From: Collinsella sp.
Lineage (GTDB): Bacteria; Actinomycetota; Coriobacteriia; Coriobacteriales; Coriobacteriaceae
Direction: 5' to 3'
Length of the DNA: 64,000 nt
Assembly (NCBI GenBank): GCA_019414205.1
Contig: DXML01000024.1
Span: forward strand, 1-64,000
In this document: in pieces, positions 34,592 to 42,823 of the stretch
Numbering within the stretch: position 1 is the first letter of the stretch
Layout of the letters: each line of letters begins with the position of its first letter
The notes under the pieces: model-generated
What the model saw: only the letters and a program-made list of their open reading frames with translations
What the model was told of the DNA's origin: nothing
The model's database searches: none
Made by a program: the position numbers and the translations under genes

Positions 34592-34717
34592 ACGCTTCTC
34601 ATCCTGACAAGGTCTCCGAGCCGCATGTAGCGACACGGCAGAATCATCATCCGACAGCAACCGAGTTCACCTACAATTGCCACCGGATCGAAAGACACAA
34701 CTTTTTAGGAAGTCATT

Positions 34718-35530
34718 ATGACAGCTATAGATCGAGACCGGGCGCGCGCGGCCTTCAAAAGCTACACCGATGCCTACGACGCCACCAATCCACGCATCGC
34801 GCTCAAAATCGAGCATACGTACCACGTGGCCGAGGCATGCGATGCCGTAGCGCGCGAGCAGGGCTGGTCGTCAGAAGATATTGACCTGGCATGGCTTTGC
34901 GGCCTGCTACACGATATGGGCCGCTTTGAGCAGCTGCGGCGCTGGGACACCTTTAAGGACGCCGAGAGCATGAGCCATGCGGCGCTGGGCATCGAGGTCC
35001 TCTTTGGCGAGAATCCCGCCGATGCACCCGCCGTAACGAGCATCCGCGACTTTATCGATGACCCGGCAGAAGATGAGCTCATCCGAGCGAGCATTGCCTA
35101 TCACAGCGATTTCCGTCTACCCTCGCAGCTCGACGAGCGCACGCGGAGCTTCTGCGATATCGTGCGCGATGGTGACAAGATCGACATTATGCGCACCATC
35201 GCCGACAGCACCGTCGACACCGTCCTCAAGGTGGATGAGGACACGTTTCTCGCCAGCCACTTCTCGACACCGGCGCTTACCGCCTTTGACGAGCACCGCT
35301 GCGTCGCGCGCGATGAGCGCGATGAGCCCGCCGACTTCTTGGTGGGGCTTATCTGCTTTATGTTTGAGCTCGGCTATCCGGCAAGCCGCGCGCTGGCGCG
35401 CGAGCAAGGCGATATCTACCGCCTGCTCGACGCGCCCTTTGGCATTACGCGGCCCTTTACCGACCCCGCCACGCAGGCAACCTGGAGCCGCCTAAAGGAC
35501 GAGATGCGCGACTGGCTGGCGCGTGCCTAG
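34718..35530 (+). CDS. HD-domain phosphohydrolase
   Basis: 270 aa. HD motif: His in HTYHVAEACDAV (about 29-32), HD in LCGLLHDMGRFEQ (about 65-70) and a later Asp in DIVRDGDKIDIMRTI (about 149). These are metal ligands of HD phosphohydrolases. The substrate is unknown; nucleotides or cyclic nucleotides are typical. The ATG follows TTTTAGGAAGTCATT. Its stop codon overlaps that of the convergent etfA gene within CTAG at 35527-35530. Confidence 0.85.
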   Translation: MTAIDRDRARAAFKSYTDAYDATNPRIALKIEHTYHVAEACDAVAREQGWSSEDIDLAWLCGLLHDMGRFEQLRRWDTFKDAESMSHAALGIEVLFGENPADAPAVTSIRDFIDDPAEDELIRASIAYHSDFRLPSQLDERTRSFCDIVRDGDKIDIMRTIADSTVDTVLKVDEDTFLASHFSTPALTAFDEHRCVARDERDEPADFLVGLICFMFELGYPASRALAREQGDIYRLLDAPFGITRPFTDPATQATWSRLKDEMRDWLARA

Positions 35531-36732
35531 CGCTCAAACTGGGCCAGCAGCTCCTCGACGACCTCGACGGCATCACCGACAACCTTGTACTGGGCAGCAC
35601 CAAAGATGGGGGCATCCGGGTCCTCGTTGATGGCGATAATGCACTCCGCCCCACCGATGCCGGCAAGATGCTGGATGGCGCCCGAAACACCGATACTCAC
35701 GAGAAGCTTGGGCGAGACCGATACACCCGTCTGGCCAATTTGGTGGCGATACTCCAACCAGCCTGCCTCCACAATGGGACGCGTGCAACCAAGCTCGGCA
35801 CCCAGGGCATCGGCGAGCTTTCGCATCAGGGGCAGATTCTTCTTGGAGCCGATGCCGCGGCCCACCACGACCAGACGCTCGGCATCGGCAATTGAGGCCT
35901 GCTGTCCCCACTCCTCGGCGGGAATCGAGATCTCGACGCGGGCCTTAACGTCATCCGCAAGCACTACCTGGGTAATCGTGCCGGAGCGGCTATAGTCAAA
36001 CTCGGGCGCCTTAAAGATGCCGGGGCGCACCGTTGCCATCTGAGGACGGTGGTTGGGGCAGATAATGGCGGCCATCAGGTTGCCGCCAAACGCCGGGCGC
36101 GTCTGCTGCAGCAGACCCGTCTCCGTATCCATAGAAAGCACCGTGCAATCGGCCGTAAGACCCGTCTGCAAGCGCACGGCCACACCGGGCGCCAGCTCGC
36201 GACCAAAGGCGGTCGCGCCGTACAGAATGGCCTCGGGCTTGCGCTCGGCTACCAAATCGCAGATCAAGCGAGCGTAGACCTCCGCGTCGTTCTGACGCAG
36301 GCGCTCGTCACGACAGACCAGAACTTCGTTCGCACCGGCGCAAATCAGATGCTCCAGGTCCCCGAGTGAGCCCTCGGGGCTCATGCCGACCAGTGCCACC
36401 AGACGGCAGCCGCGGGCATCGGCAAGCTCGCGCCCCTTGCCCATGAGCTCGAAGGCCACGGATGCAACGGCATCGTGCTCGTCAGTCTGCACGAAGATCC
36501 AGATGTCTCGATATGCGTCAAGGTCTGCCGCGCCGGCGGCCTCGTCGCGCTCAATCGAGATGGCGTTGACGGGGCAGGCGTCGACGCACCCACCGCACAG
36601 GATACAGCCGTCGGTTACGCGGGCACAGCGATTGGGGCGCTCACCCTCCACCACAATGCCGCCCGAGGCGCAGGCGTGAACGCAGCGACCGCAGCCGATA
36701 CAGGCTTCGCTATCGATAATCAGCCCGCTCAT
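35527..36732 (-). CDS. etfA: electron transfer flavoprotein alpha subunit with ferredoxin domain
   Basis: 401 aa. Residues 1-60 form a two-[4Fe-4S] ferredoxin domain (CIGCGRCVHACASG; CILCGGCVDACPVN). EtfA follows, with FAD-binding C-terminal segments (VVVGRGIGSKKNLPLMRKLADALGAELGCTRPIVEAGW; QIGQTGVSVSPKLLVSIGVSGAIQHLAGI). This architecture matches LctC-type subunits of ETF-lactate dehydrogenase complexes rather than plain mitochondrial-type EtfA. With EtfB it passes electrons from the FAD oxidase to ferredoxin or NAD carriers. Adjacent to etfB with no gap. Confidence 0.93.
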   Translation of the reverse strand: MSGLIIDSEACIGCGRCVHACASGGIVVEGERPNRCARVTDGCILCGGCVDACPVNAISIERDEAAGAADLDAYRDIWIFVQTDEHDAVASVAFELMGKGRELADARGCRLVALVGMSPEGSLGDLEHLICAGANEVLVCRDERLRQNDAEVYARLICDLVAERKPEAILYGATAFGRELAPGVAVRLQTGLTADCTVLSMDTETGLLQQTRPAFGGNLMAAIICPNHRPQMATVRPGIFKAPEFDYSRSGTITQVVLADDVKARVEISIPAEEWGQQASIADAERLVVVGRGIGSKKNLPLMRKLADALGAELGCTRPIVEAGWLEYRHQIGQTGVSVSPKLLVSIGVSGAIQHLAGIGGAECIIAINEDPDAPIFGAAQYKVVGDAVEVVEELLAQFER

Positions 36733-37548
36733 CTATGCCATCCCCTCGATAATCTTGGCAAGTTTTAACGCCTGCTCGGACGCCGTTCCCTCGACGGCCT
36801 CGCACGTTTGGTCACGGTCGGGCACAAACGAGCGCACGACCTGCGTCGGTGATCCGGCAAGGCCGCAACGCGAGGGGTCGGCGTTTACGTCGGCAGCGCT
36901 GGCCACGCGCACGCCTGCATCCTCGGCCGCGCGAATACCGGCAATACTCGGCATGCGCAGCTGGCCAATCTCCTTGGCAGTCGTCATCGCACACGGCATC
37001 TCCAGGTACACCGTCTCCTCGCCGGCATCGCAGCCGTGGACGAGCGCCAGCGAGCCACACGTCGTAAATCCCGCGCTCTGCACACAGCTCACGTCGGTCA
37101 CGCAGGGGACCCCAAAGGCGCCGGCCAGCTCGGGGCCGATCTGGGCCGTATCGCCGTCCACTGCCATCTTGCCGCAGATGAGCAGGTCAAAGTCCTCATC
37201 GAGTGCCTCGATGCCGCATTTGAGGGCATAGGTGGTGGCTAGGGTATCGGCGCCCGCAAAGGCTCGGTCGGTCAGCAGCAGCGCGTCGTCGGCACCGCGG
37301 GCGATGCAGTCGCGCAGCAGCGATTCGGTCGCGGGGATGCCCATCGACACCACCGTCACACGCACGTCCATGCCAAAGCCGATAAAGTCGTCCTTCAGCG
37401 CTAGCGCACATTCGAGGGCACTTGCATCGAAGGGATTAATGACCGCCTGCTTGCCATCACGCACGATAGTATTGGTCTTGGGGTCCATCTTGACCTCGGT
37501 GCTTCCGGGCACCGCCTTGACGCACACCACCATATGGAAATCACTCAT
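36733..37548 (-). CDS. etfB: electron transfer flavoprotein beta subunit
   Basis: 271 aa from the ATG at 37548. AAAGGGGGCGC lies upstream, inside the end of the oxidase gene. EtfB segments: VVCVKAVPGSTEVKMDPKTNTIVRDGKQAVINPFDASALECALAL, GADDALLLTDRAFAGADTLATTYAL, LLICGKMAVDGDTAQIGPELA, and a C-terminal region that docks EtfA. It binds the second flavin or AMP. Middle gene of the lactate oxidase-etfB-etfA operon. Confidence 0.94.
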   Translation of the reverse strand: MSDFHMVVCVKAVPGSTEVKMDPKTNTIVRDGKQAVINPFDASALECALALKDDFIGFGMDVRVTVVSMGIPATESLLRDCIARGADDALLLTDRAFAGADTLATTYALKCGIEALDEDFDLLICGKMAVDGDTAQIGPELAGAFGVPCVTDVSCVQSAGFTTCGSLALVHGCDAGEETVYLEMPCAMTTAKEIGQLRMPSIAGIRAAEDAGVRVASAADVNADPSRCGLAGSPTQVVRSFVPDRDQTCEAVEGTASEQALKLAKIIEGMA

Positions 37549-37550
37549 CT

Positions 37551-39152
37551 TCACGCGCCCCCTTTCTGGACGAGTTCATCCAAGAGCTTCTCCGTAAACA
37601 GGTTGCCGCGACCCAGCTGGCCGGCAGGATCGAGCTGGAGTTTGAGGCGCGCCGACTCGACCATGGCCTCGTGGCCGTACATCGTCTCCAAGAAGCCCGC
37701 CTTGATCTTGCCGACGCCGTGTTCGGCAGAAACGGCACCGCCCATGGCCGTGACCTCGGAAGCCCACTGGGCAAAGAGCTCTCCACCACGACGGTAGTCT
37801 TGCGCATCGCGCGGCAGGATGTTCACATGCAGATGGTTGTTCCCGATGTGTCCCCAGGCAGCAGACTCAAGCCCGCTTTCGGCCAGCGTGCGGCGATAGA
37901 GGGCCACGACATCGGCAAGGCGTGCATTGGGCACCGACATATCCGATCCCAGCTTGGTAATGGTGGGGTCGGTGCGGCGACGCTCGTCAATGAGCATGTT
38001 GACGCTCTCGGGCACCGCGTGGCGGAAGAACCGCTGGCACTCGCGATCGACTTCGGTGCGGGCGACCCATGTCGCATCGTCGCGGCCGCCCGCAAACTCC
38101 AGCACCCATCCCAGGTGGTACAGCTCCTCGGTCGCCTGCGCCTCGTCATCGCAGTCGAGCTCCACGTAGACACAGACCTTTGCCTCGTCGTCGAGCGCCG
38201 GCAGCGAGGCAAACGCCGTCGACTGCTCGCGCTGGCGACGCAGGATATCCAGGGCGCCAGCATCGAAGTACTCGATGGCAGCCGCATGGGACAGGACAGG
38301 GCGCACGGAATCGGTAAAGGACACCGCCTTGTCCTCGCTATCGAAAAAGCAACTCACACCCCAAACGACCGCAGGCGCCGCCTGCAGGGCAATCTCGAGC
38401 TCGGTGATAACGCCGAGCGTGCCGCACGCGCCGATAAAGAGGTCGATGGCGTCCATATCGTCCGCAACGAAATAGCCTGAGGCATTTTTTGTCTCGGGCA
38501 TGGTATAGCCGGGAAGATCGAGCTCGAGCGTACGGCCCGCTGCCGTCACGAGCGACAGGTGGCGGCCCTGGGTAAAAGCCTCGCCGCGCTGAAGCTCAAG
38601 CAAATCGCCATCAGCCAGTGCGACGTGGAGTCCCGTGATATGTGGGCGCATGGGGCCGTAAGCATAGCTGCGGGCGCCGGAGGCGTTGCATGCCGCCATG
38701 CCACCCAGACAGGCAGATGCCTCGGTGGGATCGGTGGGAAAGAACTGCTCGGGGGACTCTTGGAACTCCTCGTAGGCCTCAAGCGATGCCTGGTCCCAAC
38801 CAGCGGTCGGCAGTACCTTCTTGCTCAGCTGCTTACGCAGCTCCGAGAGCACAACGCCCGGCTCCACGCGCAGCAGAAATTGGCCTTGTTCATCGCGGTG
38901 AAGGCCCAAGTAGCGATTCATACGGGAAGTATTGAGGATATGCCCACCGTGGGGCACGGCACCGGCGGCAAGGCCGGTTCGGGCGCCCTGAACCGTTACC
39001 GGGACACGCTCGGCATGGAGCGTTTCCAAAATGGCACGGACCTCGTCTTCCGTTGTCGGAAACGAGATGCTCGATGCTTCGCCCGATGCACGAGATTCAT
39101 CGCGGCCATACTCTTCGAACTCATCGGTGAAGGGTTTGATGGTTGCAGACAC
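37551..39152 (-). CDS. FAD-linked oxidase, probable D-lactate dehydrogenase (GlcD/LctD type)
   Basis: 533 aa, starting at GTG 39152 after AAGGGGGAGTTCGC. The N-terminal FAD_binding_4 domain reads FPTTEDEVRAILETLHAERVPVTVQGARTGLAAGAVPHGGHILNTSRMNR, with GGMAACNASGARSYAYGPMRPHI. The C-terminal FAD-oxidase domain ends GGAVSAEHGVGKIKAGFLETMYG. With ETF genes directly downstream it matches the lactate dehydrogenase-ETF complex known from acetogens, where lactate oxidation with NAD is driven by co-oxidation of ferredoxin. A glycolate oxidase role is the alternative. First gene of its operon. Confidence 0.9.
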   Translation of the reverse strand: MSATIKPFTDEFEEYGRDESRASGEASSISFPTTEDEVRAILETLHAERVPVTVQGARTGLAAGAVPHGGHILNTSRMNRYLGLHRDEQGQFLLRVEPGVVLSELRKQLSKKVLPTAGWDQASLEAYEEFQESPEQFFPTDPTEASACLGGMAACNASGARSYAYGPMRPHITGLHVALADGDLLELQRGEAFTQGRHLSLVTAAGRTLELDLPGYTMPETKNASGYFVADDMDAIDLFIGACGTLGVITELEIALQAAPAVVWGVSCFFDSEDKAVSFTDSVRPVLSHAAAIEYFDAGALDILRRQREQSTAFASLPALDDEAKVCVYVELDCDDEAQATEELYHLGWVLEFAGGRDDATWVARTEVDRECQRFFRHAVPESVNMLIDERRRTDPTITKLGSDMSVPNARLADVVALYRRTLAESGLESAAWGHIGNNHLHVNILPRDAQDYRRGGELFAQWASEVTAMGGAVSAEHGVGKIKAGFLETMYGHEAMVESARLKLQLDPAGQLGRGNLFTEKLLDELVQKGGA

Positions 39153-39498
39153 GCGAACTCCCCCTTTAGCTAACTACAGTGTTTGCAGGGAGATGTTACC
39201 GCATCGTTTCGTCGACGTGTTCGAGACCGTCTCCATAATTGGCGATTTTTACGTTTGTGCAATTCGGCGAACGGCAAGGCTTCCTCGGCAGACGATGCTT
39301 TTGACACATATCGCCCCGCCGTCGCCGACCGCTCGATTGTCGCTCGAAAAAAGTTGAAGTAATTTTTTCCACCTTTTACCTGCGGAGATGTCAATCCGTC
39401 AAGCATTTGGTCAGAAATTGGTCAAGTAGCGGCTGATACGGTCGGCGTCGACAGCCAAAACCGATAGAAGTTTTGGCCCCAGAAGCAGGGAGGTTCCC
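39153..39498. other. divergent intergenic region with paired TTGGTCA sites
   Basis: No gene is supported in these 346 bases between the lactate-dehydrogenase operon and the plus-strand exported cluster. It holds AT-rich tracts (39340-39370) and two direct repeats, ATTTGGTCA (39405-39413) and AATTGGTCA (39416-39424), spaced one helical turn apart, a likely regulator site. Confidence 0.5.
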
Positions 39499-39795
39499 AT
39501 GGCATATTACTGGCCCCAGTACGGCGTCGCCATCGAGGTCGACGACGATCCCTATCTCCTGCCTTTCGACGAAGAGGCGTTCCCCGATACGGCGGTCTAC
39601 CACGTCACCACCGATGTTATCTGCGACCCCGAGTCGTTCTCGGCGCTCGCCCACCACATCGCGCGTATCCACGACATCGAGCTCCCTCACGACTTTGACG
39701 AGCTCATCTACTCGCGCCGCCTGATGCTTCACATGCTCTTTGGAGCGGACCCGTCCACGTTCGCACGTGTCTACACCACCAAGGACGCCGCATGA
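39499..39795 (+). CDS. hypothetical protein, first gene of exported-protein cluster
   Basis: 98 aa, not recognised. It starts MAYYWPQYGVAIEVDDDPYLLPFDEEAF after GCAGGGAGGTTCCC. It is acidic, has no signal peptide or membrane helix, and holds two predicted helical stretches (SFSALAHHIARIHDI; FDELIYSRRLMLHMLF). Its TGA overlaps the next gene's ATG (ATGA), so the two are translationally coupled. A regulatory or chaperone role for the exported proteins is possible but unproven. Confidence 0.75.
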   Translation: MAYYWPQYGVAIEVDDDPYLLPFDEEAFPDTAVYHVTTDVICDPESFSALAHHIARIHDIELPHDFDELIYSRRLMLHMLFGADPSTFARVYTTKDAA

Positions 39796-40301
39796 GTGCG
39801 AAGAAGCCGCCCCGCCTCGCAGGACTGGGGCGTCGCAAGAAACTCGTCGTTGTCTGTCTGGCTATCGTCTGCGCCCTCATCGCCGTAGGGCTATACGCCT
39901 GGCAGTCGCAGCCCGTGCCCGAAGCGGGCGCCTCAGTCACGACGGCAGAGGGTAAATCGCGACAAGAAATCCAAGATGAGCTCGATGCCATCGTCCGCGA
40001 CAACATGATGACGATTTCGGTCGCACCGATCGCTCAGCTGCAGGAGGACGGCAAGCTGCGCGTCAACGTGCAAAACGTCCAAGACAATAAATTTCCCCAG
40101 CGATTCCGCGTCATCCAAAACGACGAGACCATGTACGAATCCGGTGTGGTCGAGACCGGCAAGACAATCGAGACGTGCCCCGCCGGCGACATCAAAGAAG
40201 GCGAGGCATACATCGAGATCCAGGCACTCGATGCCAAGACCCTCGACAGCCACGGCAATCCGACACGTGTCAGGGTACGGGTTGAGCAAGCCGAGAACTA
40301 G
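39792..40301 (+). CDS. membrane-anchored extracellular protein of unknown function
   Basis: 169 aa. Basic start, one membrane anchor (VVVCLAIVCALIAVGLYAW, about 20-38), then an extracytoplasmic domain with SRQEIQDELDAIVRDNMMTISVAPIAQL and repeated beta-strand-like segments (LRVNVQNVQDNKFPQRFRVI; ESGVVETGKTIETC). I recall similar small domains with the (Q/E)xELxxxVxxxMMxIS pattern in surface-protein clusters of Firmicutes and Coriobacteria, but no function is assigned. It is coupled by overlap to the preceding gene and followed by two more exported proteins. Confidence 0.75.
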   Translation: MSAKKPPRLAGLGRRKKLVVVCLAIVCALIAVGLYAWQSQPVPEAGASVTTAEGKSRQEIQDELDAIVRDNMMTISVAPIAQLQEDGKLRVNVQNVQDNKFPQRFRVIQNDETMYESGVVETGKTIETCPAGDIKEGEAYIEIQALDAKTLDSHGNPTRVRVRVEQAEN

Positions 40302-40391
40302 CTTTTTCGGCCGACGCGGCACCGCACGCAATTCACCAGCATTCGTCCAATCATCGCGGGGACGGCCCGCGGCGAATAGAAAGGAACGACC

Positions 40392-40991
40392 ATGGACATC
40401 ACCAGGAACATGAACGGAGCCAGAGCGCTCGTCGTGGGCGCAGGGCTCGCGCTCGCGCTCGCAATGGGCGCCGCCCCGACGCCAGCTCTGGCAGCCGGGC
40501 GCGTTGGAACCACGAAAGTAATGGTCAGGACCGAGATCGACAACGTAGAGTTCAAAGTTCCGACGGTTATTCCCTTCGTCGCCAAGGCCGACGGCACGCT
40601 TCAGGGCCCCTCAGAAGACGCGACCACCATCGACAATCATTCGGCCTACGGCATCCATGTCACCAACATGAAGATCGACGCCATGAACACCTGGACCATT
40701 GCCGCCGACGCCAAGGCCGGAACCGCGCAGAATTCCATCGACTTTAAGGTCGGCCCCGACGGCGCACTCCAGAACGCCAGCGCCGCAATGCAGGAGACGG
40801 GCCTCGATCTTTCCAAGAATGCAGCCTTTGACATGGGCTACCAGGGCATTGCCGGCGGCACGGACAAAATTAAGCTCAAGACAAGCGGAAACGTCGCCCG
40901 CGTCACGCGCGACATCTTCCGCGTAACCGGCGAAGGCGATCAGGTTGCAACGATCACCTGGACGGTCGAGCCCGGTGCGCACACGGCATAA
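40392..40991 (+). CDS. secreted surface protein of unknown function
   Basis: 199 aa after AAAGGAACGACC. A signal peptide is clear (hydrophobic ALVVGAGLALALAMGAAPTPALAA, cleavage near residue 35). The mature part is beta-rich: VEFKVPTVIPFVAKADGTLQGPSEDATTIDNHSAYGIHVTNMKI, with a W in NTWTIAADA and an ending TITWTVEPGAHTA. The VPT-IPF-xxxxDG pattern and mid-domain W recall WxL-like wall proteins of Gram-positives, but no canonical WxL motif is present. No sorting signal. It probably forms part of an extracellular complex with the neighbours. Confidence 0.72.
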   Translation: MDITRNMNGARALVVGAGLALALAMGAAPTPALAAGRVGTTKVMVRTEIDNVEFKVPTVIPFVAKADGTLQGPSEDATTIDNHSAYGIHVTNMKIDAMNTWTIAADAKAGTAQNSIDFKVGPDGALQNASAAMQETGLDLSKNAAFDMGYQGIAGGTDKIKLKTSGNVARVTRDIFRVTGEGDQVATITWTVEPGAHTA

Positions 40992-41256
40992 GGCTATCGC
41001 CCTGGCCGCCACCGTCAGCATCCTAGCGTTTGGGCCAGCCATGGCCTTTGCCCAGCAAGAACAGGTACAGGCCGCCACGCAAGTGACGGTCGATCTCTCG
41101 GAACTCGACCGCGGCGACCGCGAGGAACCGTTGGCGCAGACAGGCGACAGACGATGGCTCTTGGCAGTAGGTGCCACAGCAGCAGGCGCGGGGACCGCTG
41201 GCCTCGGTCTGCACATCAAACACAGCCAGAAACAAAACACGGATAGGCCGCACTAA
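40975..41256 (+). CDS. miniature wall-anchored protein with LAQTG sorting signal
   Basis: 93 aa from GTG 40975 (VRTRHKAIAL); an ATG at 40945 would overlap the previous gene more and is less likely. It has a signal peptide (AIALAATVSILAFGPAMAFA) and then only about 45 mature residues (QQEQVQAATQVTVDLSELDRGDREEP). A sortase signal follows: LAQTGD, a hydrophobic helix (WLLAVGATAAGAGTAGLGL) and a basic tail (HIKHSQKQ). LAQTG differs from LPxTG by Ala for Pro. It overlaps the upstream gene by 17 bases. The tiny mature part suggests an anchor or docking subunit rather than an enzyme. No sortase lies in the window. Confidence 0.72.
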   Translation: MRTRHKAIALAATVSILAFGPAMAFAQQEQVQAATQVTVDLSELDRGDREEPLAQTGDRRWLLAVGATAAGAGTAGLGLHIKHSQKQNTDRPH

Positions 41257-41274
41257 ATTAGCTAAGGAGACCCC

Positions 41275-42705
41275 ATGGCATCGAAGAACCTTTTGCCCGT
41301 CGTCGCACTCTGCGGCGCGCTCGCAACCGGAACGCCTGTCGCCGCTTGGGCGACTCCCGTCATAGCAGACTCCTTACCAGCAGCCCTAAGCTCCGCACCA
41401 AATCCGTCGAGCGCCATTGCGTGTAAGCGTTTTTCGATTGCACAGGCCGCAATCTCAACCTCGGGATGCCTTCGTCGTAATACGGACGGCTCGATAGTCG
41501 TGGATATCAATCGTTCGAACAAGGTAAACGGCTCCCAGGCGGGGTGCGCCGTCTGCACGTGGCGCTCGGTTGTGCTCGATGCAGATGGCGATCCATGCAA
41601 TTTAGAGCTGCGCATCGACATCGCTTCGGTCGATGACTCGGCGAACGGAGCGAAGGTCGCCTTTGACGGTGCGTTTTTCGAGAAAGGAGGCGGTATATGT
41701 CTGGGCTGCGCCGCCGCGAATGCAGACGACACGCAGCCCACCCTCTCATTCACGGCATCGTTGCGGCTGGCCAAAGCCGGCACCGATGCCATCGCGGCGG
41801 GAGAAACGTCCCTGCTGTTCTACGCCGCCAGCACCAAAGACACGGACGCTCATTTCGAGAAGCCAGCCGGATCACTCAGCCTTACACGAGGGATAGAGGC
41901 AGGCCCTATTGAAATCGATGCCCACGCGCAAAGCAGGCAACGCATTCTTGCCGACCCGGCGCTTCTCGAAATGGAGTGGAACGGATCCGGAGCCATCGGA
42001 ATTCTCCCCTCCGCGCTTGACGCCAAGACGCTCCCCTCAAACGACGAACCCATCAACGCAACCATACAAGAAGAGAGCGCGGACAAGGAAGCGGGTGCGG
42101 GCGACACGTCATCGCCGACAAACAGCGTCCCAGCTTCTTTCGAAGCACCGAATGAGCCCGCTACCGATCAAAACGATCCCGAGCTCGCGGACAGTCTGGG
42201 GCTTGCTGATCCTCAAGAAATCGATGAAGGTAACTGCTGCGTGTTTGCCGCGCTCGACCACACGGAGGTCATCGACGCTGCAAGCATCGAAGTTGCCGCC
42301 GCCAATCAGCCCGTCCGCAAGTCGGCCATCATCGCATTTCCTGAATCCATCGAAGTCGTCTTTTTGCCATCGGGCGAGGTCGTGGCCCCAACACTGCTCA
42401 CCTTGTTGGGCGCCAAGAATACTCGAAACGAAATTAAAAAGGTCACGGTTGTCGACCCTGCAACCACCGCTAAATTGCGCCTATACGCCGTTGCCCCAGA
42501 CGGAGGCAAGACCTTGGAATTCGATGGCGACACACTCCTAGCCTGGCGACGTCTGGACATTATGCAAGACGTCTCGTATCAGATCGAACTCGAAGGGTTT
42601 GATCGTACCCGCGATGCCAATATCATCGCCGCGGCTATTGAATCCCCACAGCGGCTTATGACACTGCGCTTTGACTACTATCCCTATGTCCCGACAACCA
42701 CCTGA
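41275..42705 (+). CDS. large secreted protein of unknown function
   Basis: 476 aa after CTAAGGAGACCCC. A signal peptide is likely (LLPVVALCGALATGTPVAAWA, about 6-26). The mature part has paired cysteines (GCAVCTW; GGICLGCAAA; GNCCVF), a 200-residue beta-rich N-terminal region, a low-complexity acidic Ser/Thr/Pro linker (about 255-310), and a second beta-rich domain (about 320-476). No C-terminal anchor, so it is secreted or held non-covalently. Last gene of the exported cluster. Function unknown; adhesin-like by layout only. Confidence 0.72.
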   Translation: MASKNLLPVVALCGALATGTPVAAWATPVIADSLPAALSSAPNPSSAIACKRFSIAQAAISTSGCLRRNTDGSIVVDINRSNKVNGSQAGCAVCTWRSVVLDADGDPCNLELRIDIASVDDSANGAKVAFDGAFFEKGGGICLGCAAANADDTQPTLSFTASLRLAKAGTDAIAAGETSLLFYAASTKDTDAHFEKPAGSLSLTRGIEAGPIEIDAHAQSRQRILADPALLEMEWNGSGAIGILPSALDAKTLPSNDEPINATIQEESADKEAGAGDTSSPTNSVPASFEAPNEPATDQNDPELADSLGLADPQEIDEGNCCVFAALDHTEVIDAASIEVAAANQPVRKSAIIAFPESIEVVFLPSGEVVAPTLLTLLGAKNTRNEIKKVTVVDPATTAKLRLYAVAPDGGKTLEFDGDTLLAWRRLDIMQDVSYQIELEGFDRTRDANIIAAAIESPQRLMTLRFDYYPYVPTTT

Positions 42706-42728
42706 GGCTTAAATACTGCGCGTCGTTG

Positions 42729-42754
42729 CTAATACCACTTATATAACGTATTAG
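42729..42754. promoter_or_regulatory. inverted repeat upstream of DUF554 gene
   Basis: CTAATAC (42729-42735), 12 bases containing TATATAAC, then GTATTAG (42748-42754). The dyad lies about 70 bases before the DUF554 start and could be an operator around a -10 or a weak 3' hairpin of the exported cluster. Confidence 0.4.
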
Positions 42755-42823
42755 ATGAGTCGCGATGTGTCTCGCATTCCATTCTGCTACGATTGCCACG
42801 TTGGCATCAATACAGGAGGGCTC

